From Anodontia alba (lineage: Eukaryota > Mollusca > Bivalvia > Lucinida > Lucinidae), in assembly GCA_964016985.1 (NCBI GenBank), contig OZ024831.1:81384263-81448262 (forward strand): a DNA stretch of 64,000 bases, written 5' to 3'. The translations under genes were made by a program, and so were the position numbers. This document shows positions 1 to 11,429 of the stretch, piece after piece (within the stretch, counting starts at the first letter, position 1; each line of letters begins with the position of its first letter). The notes under the pieces are model-generated. The model made no database searches. It was not told the origin of the DNA and was given only the letters and a program-made list of their open reading frames with translations.

Positions 1-2398
1 AAATATAATGTACCATTCACAGCTTCAGAATTATTAGATGCTCTTCATAAATCTCTTGATACAGCTGCTGGTCCTGATGACATTCATTATCAAATTCTTA
101 AACATTTACCCGATAACGCTTTAAAAACTTTATTAAATATTTTAAACGATATTTGGATCACTGGAAAATTTCCAAAAGACTGGAGTAAAGCAACGATTAT
201 ACCTATACCAAAACCAAATAAAGATCATACTGAAGCTACTAACTACAGACCTATTGCTTTGACAAGTTGTTTGTGTAAAACAATGGAGAGAATGATTAAT
301 GATAGGCTGGTTTGGTTCTTGGAATCAAACCAGCTTATAACAAAATATCAAGCTGGATTCAGAAAAAATAACTGTACAAACGATCATTTGATTCGTTTGG
401 AATCCTTTATTCGTGATGCCTTTATTAAAAAAGAACATGTCGTAGCTGTATTTTTTGATCTTGAAAAAGCTTACGATACTACATGGAAACATGGCATCAT
501 GAAAGATTTACATAAATTAGGCCTTAAAGGCCGATTACCACTTTTTATTCAAAATTTTTTATCAGATCGAACATTTAATGTTCGAATAGGTAATACGTTA
601 TCGGACATATTTAAACAAGAACAAGGTGTACCACAGGGAAGCATTTTATCACCTACCTTGTTTGGCATTAAAATTAACGATATTGTTAAATGTGTGAAAG
701 ACCTTGATTGTTCACTTTTTGTTGACGATTTTGGAATATTTATTAGATCGAAAAATATGGAAACCATTGAATTCAAACTACAACGATGTTTAAACAATAT
801 AGAAGATTGGGCAACAGAAAATGGTTTCAAATTTTCAAAAACAAAAACTCAATGCGTTCATTTTTGTCAGATACGTCAGCTACATTTAGATCCTCATCTC
901 ACCATATACGGTAGTCCAATTCCAGTCGTCAGTGAAGCAAAATTCCTGGGTCTTTTGTTCGATAACAAATTATCTTTTATACCACACATCAAAGCTTTAA
1001 AAGCTAAATGTCTTAAAGCACTTGATATTCTTAAAGTTCACTCCAGTTCCGACTGGGGAGGAGATCGTACAGTTCTTTTAAATCTTTATAGATCTTTAAT
1101 TCGATCTAAACTGGATTATGGATCCATAGTTTATGGATCCGCTAGAAAATCTTATTTAAAATCTTTGGATACTATTCATCACCAAGGTTTACGTCTGGCT
1201 CTAGGGGCTTTTCGTACTTCCCCCGTCGAAAGTTTATACGCTGAATCAAATGAACCATCATTGTATATAAGAAGAGAGAAATTGTCTCTTCAATATGTTA
1301 CTAAATTAGCCGCCAATCCACGTAATTCAGCCTATGATTGTGTTTTTAATCCTAAATATGAAAGATTTTACAACAACAAACCAACGGCTATTAAACCCCT
1401 TGGCCTGAGAATACAACCGTTACTTGAAGAGGCCAATATCAATATTAAAAATGTTCAGCATTTTTCTTTTCCATCAAAAGAGCCATGGACGTTAAACCCT
1501 CCAAAGATTATTTTAGACCTTCATAAAAATAAAAAAAACAGAAGTCGAGTCGCATATTTTTAAGAATGAATTTTTAGAAATCAAATCAAATTATAAACAT
1601 TACCTGTCAATTTATACAGATGGTTCGAAACAAGATGAGAAAGTTGCTTGTTCTGTTATTAGTCCAAATTTTACTGACAGTATCAGATTACCTGATAATA
1701 GCTCCATATTTACCGCCGAAGCCAAGGCAATTGATATTGCACTTTACCATATCAGAGATCAGTCTGAAAAACAGTTTATCATCTATTCAGATTCTCTTTC
1801 TGTATTAAAATCTCTTAAAGATTTACACCATAGAAACCCATTAATTCAGCAAATTCTTAAAAAATATTATTATCTTTCCGCTTCAAAAGAAATTGTATTT
1901 TGTTGGCTTCCCAGCCACGTTAATATTCGTGGAAATGAATTAGCAGATTCAGAAGCCAAATCTGCATTATCCTTAGTAATAACCAATTTCAAAATTCCTC
2001 ACTCCGACTTTAAATCAAACGTCTGTCAATACATCAACAACAAATGTCAGTCTGTTTGGGAAACACAAACTTATAATAAATTAAATGAAATCAAACCAAA
2101 TTTTAACAGCAAATGCACATTCTCTAATCTCAGCAGAAAAGAACAAACAAAAATCACGAGATGTAGACTTGGACACACAAGAATTACTCATTCTTATATT
2201 TTAAACAATGAACAAGCTCCATTCTGCATTCCTTGTAATGAACCTTTCACAGTCAAACATTTTCTTATCACTTGTGCTGAATTTAATCACATTCGCACAA
2301 AGTATTTTAATATAAAATCTATAAAGGAACTTTTTGATAGGCCAAATCAGAAAATACTCGACTTTCTTAAAGAGATCGGACTTTTTAATAAAATATGA
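1..2398 (+). pseudogene. ORF2 of copy 1: reverse transcriptase + RNase H, one frameshift
   Basis: Reading is open from base 1 to 1563. RT motif A is VFFDLEKAYDTTW, motif B is GVPQGSILSP and motif C is FVDD in place of the usual FADD/YADD. An extra A in the A-run near 1530-1538 (8 A against 7 in copy 4) shifts the frame and gives an early stop at 1561-1563. The shifted frame then encodes RNase H to the TGA at 2396-2398: YTDGSK (first Asp), TAEAKA (Glu), YSDSLS (Asp) and LPSHVNIRGNELAD. A C-terminal cysteine/histidine region with CIPC and HFLITC follows. Apart from the single indel this copy looks complete from mid-RT onward. Confidence 0.85.
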
Positions 2399-2516
2399 TC
2401 AGTATTTTTAATCACGGAAAATCATTGATACTTTATCTCTTTAAAATAAACACATCAAGCCTAGATATTTTTAAATTTTTCATTAAATAAAATCATCATA
2501 TAACATAAAACTTATT

Positions 2517-2549
2517 AGACGCTATATGCCCTTTTAGGGTTGAGCGTCT
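2517..2549 (+). other. Conserved 3'-terminal hairpin of the non-LTR family
   Basis: AGACGCT pairs with AGCGTCT over 7 bp. An inner hairpin CCCT-TTT-AGGG sits in the loop, and the (ATCC)n tail lies about 10 bases downstream. The same structure occurs at 2877-2909, 3733-3765, 5404-5436, 8878-8910, 13098-13130 and 20317-20349 (the last has AGTG for AGGG). Position and conservation suggest recognition by the element's own RT at target-primed reverse transcription; that role is inference. Confidence 0.75.
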
Positions 2550-2580
2550 ATAAACAAAATATCCATCCATCCATCCATCC

Positions 2581-2936
2581 ATTCTGCATTCCTTGTAATG
2601 AACCTTTCACAGTCAAACATTTTCTTATCACTTGTGCTGAATTTAATCACATTCGCACAAAGTATTTTAATATAAAAACTATAAAGGAACTTTTTGATAT
2701 GCCAACTCAGAAAATACTCGACTTTCTTAAAGAGATCGGACTTTTTAAAAAAATATGATCAGTATTTTTAATCACTTAAAATCATTGATACTTTATCTCT
2801 TTAAAATAAACACATCAATCCTAGATATTTTTAAATTTCTCATTAAATAAAATCATCATATAACATAAAACTTATTAGACGCTATATGCCCTTTTAGGGT
2901 TGAGCGTCTATAAACAAAATATCCATCCATCCATCC
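2581..2936 (+). mobile_element. Non-LTR copy 2, strongly 5'-truncated
   Basis: Starts within the C-terminal cysteine/histidine coding region (source text CTCCATTCTGC) immediately after the tail of copy 1 and shares bases with it at the join. It holds only the end of ORF2 (stop at 2756-2758), the 3' UTR, the hairpin and the ATCC tail. Confidence 0.88.
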
Positions 2937-3790
2937 GACTGGGGAGGAGATCGTACTGTTCTTTTAAATCTTTATAGATCTTTATAACTTATAAACTTAT
3001 CATTTATTCAGATTCTCTTTCTGTATTAAAATCTCTTAAAGATTTACACCATAGAAACCCATTAATTCAGCAAATTCTTAAAAAATATCATTATCTTTCC
3101 GCTTGAAAAGAAATTGTATTTTGTTGGCTTCCCAGCCACGTTAATATTCGTGGAAATGAATTAGCAGATTCAGAAGCCAAATCTGCATTATCCTTAGTAA
3201 TAACCAATTTCAAAATTCCTCACTCCGACTTTAAATCAAACGTCTGTCAATACATCAACAACAAATGTCAGTCTGTTTGGGAAACACAAACTTATAATAA
3301 ATTAAATGAAATCAAACCAAATTTTAACAGCAAATGCACATTCTCTAATCTTAGCAGAAAAGAACAAACAAAAATCACGAGATGTAGACTTGGACACACT
3401 AGAATTACTCATTCTTATATTTTAAACGATGAACAAGCTCCATTCTGCATTCCTTGTAATGAACCTTTCACAGTCAAACATTTTCTTATCACTTGTGCTG
3501 AATTTAATCACATTCGCACAAAGTATTTTAATATAAAAACTATAAAGGAACTTTTTGATATGCCAACTCAGAAAATACTCGACTTTCTTAAAGAGATCGG
3601 ACTTTTTAAAATATGATCAGTATTTTTAATAACTTAAAATCATTGATACTTTATCTCTTTAAAATAAACACATCAATCCTAGATATTTTTAAATTTCTCA
3701 TTAAATAAAATCATCATATAACAAAACTTATTAGACGCTATATGCCCTTTTAGGGTTGAGCGTCTATAAACAAAATATCCATCCATCCAT
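2937..3790 (+). mobile_element. Non-LTR copy 3, 5'-truncated with internal deletion
   Basis: Begins in the RT thumb coding region (GACTGGGGAGG) on the tail of copy 2, runs about 50 bp, then jumps near 2987-3000 to the RNase H region. About 0.7 kb is missing compared with copy 1, with a short TAACTTATAAACTT-like filler at the join. RNase H carries a TGA near 3103 where other copies read Ser. It ends with the hairpin at 3733-3765 and ATCC repeats. Confidence 0.85.
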
Positions 3791-5100
3791 CTCATCTCAC
3801 CATATACGGTAGTCCCATTCCAGTCGTCAGTGAAGCAAAATTTCTGGGTCTTTTGTTCGATAACAAATTATCTTTTATACCACACATCAAAGCTTTAAAA
3901 GCTAAATGTTTAAAAGCTCTTGATATTCTTAAAATTCTCTCCAGTTCCGACTGGGGAGGAGATCGTACTGTTCTTTTAAATCTCTATAGATCTTTAATTA
4001 GATCTAAATTGGATTATGGATCCATAGTTTATGGATCCGCTAGAAAATCTTATTTGAAATCTTTGGATACTATTCATCACCAAGGTTTACGTCTGGCTCT
4101 AGGGGCTTTTCGTACTTCCCCCATCGAAAGTTTATACGCTGAATCAAATGAACCATCACTATATATAAGAAGAGAAAAATTGTCTCTTCAATATGTTACT
4201 AAACTAGCCGCCAATCCACGTAATTCAGCTTATGATTGTGTTTTTAACCCGAAATATGAAAGATTTTACAACAACAAACAAACGGCTATTAAACCCCTTG
4301 GCCTGAGAATACAACCGTTACTTGAAGAGGCCAATATCAATATTAAAAATGTTCAGCATTTTTCTTTTCCATCAAAAGAGCCATGGACGTTAAACCCTCC
4401 AAAGATTATTTTAGACCTTCATAAAAATAAAAAAACAGAAGTCGAGTCGCATATTTTTAAGAATGAATTTTTAGAAATTAAATCAAATTATAAACATTAC
4501 CTGTCAATTTATACAGATGTTTCGAAACAAGATGAGAAAGTTGCTTGTTCTGTTATTAGTCCAAATTTTACTGACAGTATCAGATTACCTGATAATAGCT
4601 CCATTTTTACCGCCGAAGCCAAGGCAATTCATATTGCACTTTATCATATCCGAGATCAGTCTGAAAAACAGTTCATCATTTATTCAGATTCTCTTTCTGT
4701 ATTAAAATCTCTTAAAGATTTACACCATAGAAACCCATTAATTCAGCAAATTCTTAAAAAATATTATTACCTTTCAGTTTCAAAAGAAATTGTATTTTGT
4801 TGGCTTCCCAGCCACGTTAATATTCGTGGAAATGAATTAGCCGATTTAGAAGCCAAATCTGCACTATCCTTAGTGATAACAAATTTCAAAATTCCTCACT
4901 CCGACTTTAAATCGAACATCCGTCTACGCATTAACAATAAATGTCAGTCTGTTTGGGAAACACAAACTCAAAATAAATTATATGAAATAAAACCAAATTT
5001 TAACAGCAAATACACATTCTCTAATTACAGCAGAAAAGAACAAACAAAATCACCAGATGTAGAATTGGACACACTAGAATTACTCATTCTTACATATTAA
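3790..5100 (+). pseudogene. RT C-terminal part + RNase H of copy 4
   Basis: Open from the truncation point to 5100. RNase H keeps its acidic residues: YTDVSK (Gly changed to Val after the Asp), TAEAKA and YSDSLS, then LPSHVNIRGNELAD. One A is missing in the run before ATCACCAGATG near 5045, so the normal C-terminal Cys/His region is read out of frame and the product ends early. There is no start codon of its own. Confidence 0.8.
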
Positions 5101-5457
5101 AAAATGAACAAGCTCCATTCTGCATTCCTTGTAATGAACCTTTCACAGTCAAACATTTTCTTATCACTTGTGCTGAATTTAATCACATTCGCACAAAGTA
5201 TTTTAATATAAAAACTATAAAGGAACTTTTTGATATGCCAACTCAGAAAATACTCGACTTTCTTAAAGAGATCGGATAAAAATATGATCAGTATTTTTAA
5301 TAACTTAAAATCATTGATATTTTATCTCTTTAAAATAAACACATCAATCCTAGATATTTTTAAAATTTCTCATTAAATAAAATCATCATATAACAAACTT
5401 ATTAGACGCTATATGCCCTTTTAGGGTTGAGCGTCTATAAACAAAATATCCATCCAT
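3790..5457 (+). mobile_element. Non-LTR copy 4, 5'-truncated
   Basis: Begins in RT coding sequence (CTCATCTCACCATATACGG) directly on the ATCC tail of copy 3 and continues to its own hairpin (5404-5436) and a short ATCC tail. It has lost everything upstream of the RT thumb. Confidence 0.88.
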
Positions 5458-5468
5458 CTCCATTCATC

Positions 5469-6474
5469 ATGGATAAAAAATCAATTATTCAGTGGAACTG
5501 TCGAGGACTCAAAGCAAATTACAACGAAATTTTAATTTTAACAACACTACTTTCTCCGACTGTCTTTTGTCTGCAGGAAACCTTTTTAAAAACTACAGAT
5601 AATATTAATTTTAAAAATTATAGTTTATATAATCATATCGCAACTAAAAATCAGAAAGCATCAGGAGGTTCATCTATCCTTGCAAAATCAAATGTTCCTC
5701 ATAGACATAGATATAAATAGTAATTTACAAGCTGTTGCTGTAAATGTCACTCTGTCTAAATCTATAACAATTTGTTCTCTATATCTTCCTCCACACTGTA
5801 AATTTTCTAAACACGATTTAGAAAATCTTATGAACCAGTTACCTCGTCCTTATTTATTATTAGGTGACTTTAATAGTCACAGCAAACTATGGGGTTGTCT
5901 GGATACAAATGACAAAGGAGAAATAATAGAAAATTTTATTGCAGAAAATGATCTATGTTTATTTAACGATAAACAACCAACTTATCTTCATTCTCCTACA
6001 AGAAATTATTTTGCTTTAGATTTATCTATATGCTCTCCAAATATTTACTTAGATTTTGATTGGTCAGTTCTAGAAGACCTTCATGGGAGCGATCATTCTC
6101 CAATTAAAATTGAAGAAATTGAATCGACAAATGAAGACCATCATTCCCGATGGAATTTGAATAAAGCAAACTGGGAGAATTTTATGGAGCTATGTAATGA
6201 AAAATTAAAACCAGAAATATTTACAACAGCAGAAGATATACAAGCTTTTACTGACACATTAATTCACATAGCCGAAACATGTATTCCGAAGTCCTCGACA
6301 CGTTCAAAAAGAAATAGACCTTGGTTTAATAACGATGTTAAAAATTCAATAAATAAAAGAAAATCTGCCTTACGAAAGTTCAGTAGGCAGCCAACAAAAG
6401 AAAATCTAATCCATGCCAAACAAATGCGAGCAAAAGCTCGCAAGACAATAAAAAACGGCTAAAAGAACATCTTG
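5469..6474 (+). pseudogene. APE-type endonuclease domain of copy 5
   Basis: The ATG at 5469 opens ORF2: MDKKSIIQWNCRG is the N-terminal strand of apurinic-like endonucleases of non-LTR elements, followed by FCLQET with the metal-binding Glu. A 2-nt deletion near 5692 (CATAGACATAG here, CATAGACAGATAG in copy 6) shifts the frame. The second part (5680-6462) holds LGDFNSHSKLWG and the terminal GSDHSPI motif with the catalytic Asp-His. It stops at 6460-6462 just before the internal deletion. Confidence 0.82.
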
Positions 6475-7936
6475 GCTTTAGAAATATTATTAAATATTTT
6501 AAATGATATTTGGATCACTGGGAAATTTCCAAAAGACTGGAGTAAAGCAACGATTATACCTATACCAAAACCAAATAAAGATCATACTGGCGCTACTAAC
6601 TATAAACCAATTGCTTTGACAAATTGTTTATGTAAAACAATGGAGAGAATGATTAATGATAGACTGGTTTAGGTCTTGGAATCAAACCAGCTTATAACAA
6701 AATATCAAGCTGGATTCAGAAAAAATAACTGTACAAACGATCATTTGATTCGTTTGGAATCATTTATTCGTGATGCCTTTGTTAAAAAAGAACATGTCGT
6801 AGCTGTATTTTTTGACCTTGAAAAAGCTTACGATACTACTTGGAAACATAGCATCATGAAAGATTTACATAAATTAGGCCTTCAAGGCCGATTACCACTT
6901 TTTATACAACATTTTTTATCAGATCGAACATTTAATGTTCGAATAGGTAATACGTTATAGGACATATTTAAACAAGAACAACGTGTACCACAGGGAAGCA
7001 TTTTATCACCTACCTTGTTTGGCATTAAAATTAACGATATTGTTAAATGTGTGAAAGACCTTGATTCTTCACTTTTTGTTGACGATTTTGGAATATTTAT
7101 TAGGTCGAAAAATATGGAAACCATTGAATTCAAACTACAATGATGTTTAAACGATATAGAAGATTGGGCAACAGAAAATGGTTTCAAATTTTCAAAAACA
7201 AAAACTCAATGCGTTCATTTTTGTCAAATACATCAGCTACATTTAGATCCTCATCTCATTATATACGGTTATCCCGTTCCAGTCGTCAGTGAAGCAAAAT
7301 TCCAGGGTCTTTTGTTCGATAACAAGTTATCTTTTATACCACACATCAAAGCTAAATGTTTAAAAGCACTTGATATTCTTAGTTCTCTCCAGTTCCGACT
7401 GGGGAGGAGATCGTACTGTTCTTATAAATCTTTATAGATCTTTAATTCGATCTAAACTGGATTATGGATCCATAGCTTATGGATCCGCTAGAAAATCTTA
7501 TTTGAAATCTTTGGATACTATTCATCACCAAGGTTTACGTCTGGCTCTAGGGGCTTTTCGTACTTCCCCCATCGAAAGTTTATACGCTGAATCAAATGAA
7601 CCATCACTATATATAAGAAGGGAAAAATTATCTCTTCAATATGTTACTAAATTAGCTGCCAATCCACGAAATTCAGCCTATGATTGTGTTTTTAATCCTA
7701 AATACGAAAGATTTTACAACAATAAACCAACGGCTATTCAACCCCTTGGCCTGAGAATGCAACCGTTACTTGAAGAGGCCAATATTAATATTAATATTAA
7801 AAATGTTCAGCATTTTTCTTTTCCATCAAAAGAGCCATGGACGTTAAACCCTCCAAAGATTATATTAGACCTTCATAAAAATAAAAAAAAAAAACAACAG
7901 AAGTTGAGTCGCATATTTTTAAAAATGAATTTTTAG
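6475..7936 (+). pseudogene. Reverse transcriptase region of copy 5
   Basis: Contains VFFDLEKAYDTTW and FVDDFGIF, but with TAG at 6670-6672 (Trp in copy 1), TAG at 6958-6960 (Ser in copy 1), TGA near 7141 (Arg in copy 1), a deletion near 7355-7375 and an expanded A-run near 7880-7892. No functional RT could be made. Confidence 0.8.
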
Positions 7937-8761
7937 AAATCAAATCAAATTATAAACATTACCTGTCAATTTATACAGATGGTTCGAAACAAGATGAGAA
8001 AGTAGCTTGTTCTGTTATTAGTCCAAATTTTACTGACAGTATCAGATTACCTGATAATAGCTCCATTTTTACCGCCGAAGCCAAGGCAATTGATATTGCA
8101 CTTTACCATATCAGAGACCAGTCTGAAAAACAGTTCATCATTTATTCAGATTCTCTTTCTGTATTAAAATCTCTTAAAGATTTACACCATAGAAACCCAT
8201 TAATTCAGCAAATTCTTAAAAAATATTATTACCTTTCAGTTTCAAAAGAAATTGTATTTTGTTGGCTTCCCAGCCACGTTAATATTCGTGGAAATGAATT
8301 AGCCGATTTAGAAGCCAAATCTGCACTATCCTTAGTGATAACAAATTTCAAAATTCCTCACTCCGACTTTAAATCGAACATCCGTCTATACATAAACAAT
8401 AAATGTCAGTCTGTTTGGGAAACACAAACTCAAAATAAACTAAATTAAATAGAACCAAATTTTAACAGCAAATGCACATTCTCTAATTACAGCAGAAAAG
8501 AACAAATAAAAATCACCAGATGTAGAATTGGACACACTAGAATTACTCATTCTTACATATTAAAAAATGAACAAGCTCTATTCTGCATTCCTTGTAACGA
8601 ACCTTTTATAGTCAAACATTTTCTTATCACTTGTGCTGAATTTAATTATATTCGCACAAAGTATTTTAATATAAAAACTATAAAGGAACATTTTAATGAT
8701 ATACCATCTAAGAAAATACTCGACTTTCTTAAAGAGATCGGACTTTTCAATAAAATATTAT
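7937..8761 (+). pseudogene. RNase H and C-terminal region of copy 5
   Basis: YTDGSK, TAEAKA, YSDSLS and the LPSHVNIRGNELAD motif are all present, so the RNase H fold is intact. A TAA near 8446 replaces a Glu codon, after which the frame continues through the CIPC / HFLITC region to the normal end near 8761. Confidence 0.78.
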
Positions 8762-8941
8762 GAGCATTTTTAATAAATTAAAATAATTGATACTTTTACT
8801 TTTTAAAACAAACACATAAATCCTAGATATTTTTAATTTCTCATTAAATAAAATCATCATATAATATACAACTTATTAGACGCTATATGCCCTTTTAGGG
8901 TTGAGCGTCTATAAATAAAATATCCATCCATCCATCCATCC

Positions 8942-9064
8942 AGACCACCAACAAAATCTCAAAACAGTTCACAAACACAGCCGAGTAAAGCAAGTGGATC
9001 CCACAGATCCAGATCAAGGAACAGGACAGGTGATCAAAAAGGAACAAATGGAAAAGAAAGATAA
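8942..9064 (+). pseudogene. Probable C-terminal end of ORF1 (copy 6)
   Basis: A 40-codon open stretch ending in TAA at 9062-9064, rich in Ser, Arg, Gln and Lys (for example SHRSRSRNRTG). Position just upstream of ORF2 and its basic composition fit the tail of a nucleic-acid-binding ORF1 protein of I-type elements. The upstream part was lost to 5' truncation, so no zinc knuckle can be seen. Confidence 0.5.
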
Positions 9065-9232
9065 AGAACCAAATCCATACAGTAAAGGGGATCGACCGAT
9101 CCGATCAAGTTGGTCAATCGGTTCGATTCCCTCCACAGCATGTAGTTAGAGATTGACTCCTCCATGCTGTCGCAGACCCGGAAAAAATAAATGGATTAAG
9201 TTCCTTATTTTAAAATCATCTCTCCATTTATC

Positions 9233-11300
9233 ATGGATAAAAAATCAATTATTCAGTGGAACTGTCGAGGACAAAGCAAATTATAACGAAATTTTAATTT
9301 TAACAACACTACTTTCTCCGACTGTCTTTTGTCTCTAGGAAACCTTTTTAAAAACTACAGATAATATTAATTTTAAAAATTAAAGTTTATATAATCATAT
9401 CGCAACTGAAAATCAGAAAGCATCAGGAGGTTCATCTATCCTTGTAAAATCAAATGTTTCTCATAGACAGATAGATATAAATAGTAATTTACAAGCTGTT
9501 ACTGTAAATGTCACTCTGTCTAAATCTATAACAATTTGTTCTCTATATCTTCCTCCACACTGTAAATTTTCTAAACACGATTTAGAAAATCTTATAAACT
9601 AGTTACCTCGTCGTTATTTATTATTAGGTGACTTTAATAGTCACAGCAAACTATGGGATTGTCTGGATACAAATGACAAAGGAGAAATAATAGAAAATTT
9701 TATTGCAGAAAATGATCTATGTTTATTTAACGATAAACAACCAACTTATCTTCATTCCTACAAGAAATTATTTTGCTTTAGATTTGTCTATATGCTTTCC
9801 AAATATTTACTTAGATTTTGATTGGTCAGTTCTAGATGAGATTTTGATTGGTCAGTTCTAGATGACCTTCATGGGAGCAATCACTTTCCAAATAAAATTG
9901 AAGAAACTGAATCGACAAATGAAGATCATCATTCCCGATGGAATCTGAATAAAGCAAACTGGGAGAATTTTATGGAGCTATGTAATGAAAAATTAAAACA
10001 GCAGATGATATACAAGCTTTTACTGATACATTAATTCACATAGCCGAAAAATATATTCAGAAGTCCTCGACACGTTCAAAAGGAAACGAACCTTGGTTTA
10101 ATAACGATGTTAAAAATTCAATAAATAAAAGAAAATCTGCCTTACGAAAGTTCAATAGGCAGCCAACAAAAGAAAATCTAATCCATGCCAAACAAATGCG
10201 AGCAAAAGCTTGCAAGACAATAAAAACGGCTAAAAGAACATCTTGGCAGCAATACGTCTCCAAACTTAACTCTAGAACTCCAGCAAAGAAAATATGGGAC
10301 ATGATTCGAAAAATTACTGGCAAAAATAAAAATAACAAGCATGTCCATATTAAATCAAATGGAAATATATGCTCAACGACTAAAGATATTTCCAATGCAC
10401 TAGGAGAGAATTTTCAGAAAAACTCTTCTAGTGCAAATTACTTGGAAAATTTTCAGAACATAAAACTAGAACGAGAGAAAGAGCATTTAAATTTTATGTC
10501 ACTAAATCATGAAAAATATAATGTACCATTCACAGCTTCAGAATTATTAGATGCTCTTCATAAATCTCATGATACAGCTGCTGGTCCTGATGATAATCAT
10601 TATCAAATTCTTAAACATTTACCCGATAACGCTTTAGAAACATTATTAAATATTTTAAATGATATTTGGATCATTGGGAAATTTCCAAAAGACTGGAGTA
10701 AAGCAACGATTATACCTATACCAAAACGAAATAAAGATCATACTGAAGCTACTAACTATAGACCTATTGCGTTGACAAGTTGTTTATGTAAAACAATGGA
10801 GAGAATGATTAATGATAGACTGGTTTTGTTCTTAGAATCAAACCCGATTATAACAAAATATCAAGCTGGATTCAGAAAAAAATAACTGTACAAACGATCA
10901 TTTGATTCGCTTGGAATCATTTACTCGAGATGCCTTTGTTAAAAAAGAACATGTCGTAGCTGTATTTTTTGACCTCGAAAAAGCTTACGATACTACTTGG
11001 AAACATGGCATCATGAAAGATTTACATAAATGAGGCCTTAAAGGCCGATTACCACATTTTTTATTTAAAATTTTTTATCAGATCGAACATTTAATGTTCG
11101 AATAGGTAATACGTTATCGGACATATTTAAACAAGAACAAGGTGTACCACAGGGAAGCATTTTATCACCTACCTTGTTTGACATTAAAATTAACGATATT
11201 GTTAAATGTGTGAAAGACCTTGATTGTTCAATTTTTGTTGACAATTTTGGAATATAATTAGGTCTAAAAATATGGAAACCATTGAATTCAAACTACAACG
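9233..11300 (+). pseudogene. Endonuclease + RT of copy 6, multiple frameshifts
   Basis: Endonuclease begins MDKKSIIQWNCRG, but a 2-nt loss at about 9270 shifts the frame, and a TAG near 9600 and the 26-bp duplication at 9813-9864 break it further. The stretch 10196-10885 is open and carries the endonuclease-RT linker and RT fingers, with AAGPDD and KDWSKATIIPIPK. It ends in a frameshift at an extended A-run near 10877. RT motifs A and B follow in other frames; motif C reads FVDN instead of FVDD, losing a catalytic Asp. Confidence 0.78.
9813..9864 (+). repeat. 26-bp tandem duplication in copy 6 endonuclease
   Basis: AGATTTTGATTGGTCAG...GATG occurs at 9813-9838 and again at 9839-9864, while copy 5 has it once. 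It is a copy-specific duplication that disrupts the endonuclease frame. Confidence 0.9.
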
Positions 11301-11355
11301 ATGTTTAAAGATATAGAAGATTGGGCAACAGAAAATGGTTTCAAATTTTCAAAAA

Positions 11356-11428
11356 AGGTAAGAGAAAAGTTCAGGGAGTGCCACAATCAAAAACCGCAGC
11401 CCTTCCCAGACCCCAAACAAAAAAAAAA
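11356..11428 (-). mobile_element. Naiad Penelope-like 3'-tip fragment inserted in copy 6
   Basis: GGTAAGAGAAAAGTTCAGGG and the next about 50 bases match the 3' terminus of the Naiad-A family (compare 39192-39260 and, inverted, 31150-31225). The fragment replaces an A-rich stretch in the RT region of copy 6 and has A-runs on both sides. It is a very short, 5'-truncated insertion or a template-switch product. Confidence 0.8.
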
Positions 11429-11429
11429 C

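Larger units (their letters stand above)
1..2580 (+). mobile_element. Nimb/I-type non-LTR retrotransposon, copy 1 (5' end outside window)
   Basis: First of seven same-strand copies of one family. The window opens inside the RT domain. It continues through RNase H and a C-terminal CCHC-like region to a 3' UTR, a hairpin at 2517-2549 and an (ATCC)n tail at about 2561-2580. RNase H after RT together with an APE-type endonuclease (seen in copies 5 and 6) places it in the I superfamily; Nimb is my best guess at clade. Copy 2 starts directly on its tail. Copies are closely similar to each other, which suggests recent activity. Confidence 0.9.
5458..8941 (+). mobile_element. Non-LTR copy 5 with internal deletion
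   Basis: Starts about 10 bases before the ORF2 ATG (5469), directly on the tail of copy 4. It carries endonuclease, RT and RNase H and ends with hairpin 8878-8910 and (ATCC)n. Compared with copy 6, about 390 bp between the endonuclease and RT fingers are missing; the break near 6473 sits on a 2-bp GC match. It has many stops and frameshifts, so it is an inactive copy. Confidence 0.88.

Noticed and set aside
549..830. Minus-strand open frame over the RT (also 6882-7187 and 10057-10395)
   Set aside because: Shadow of the + strand ORF2; it recurs only because the element copies are similar.
2561..2580. ATCC tandem repeats as a possible CRISPR-like or satellite array
   Set aside because: Four-base repeats at element 3' ends, always after the same hairpin; they are retrotransposon tails.
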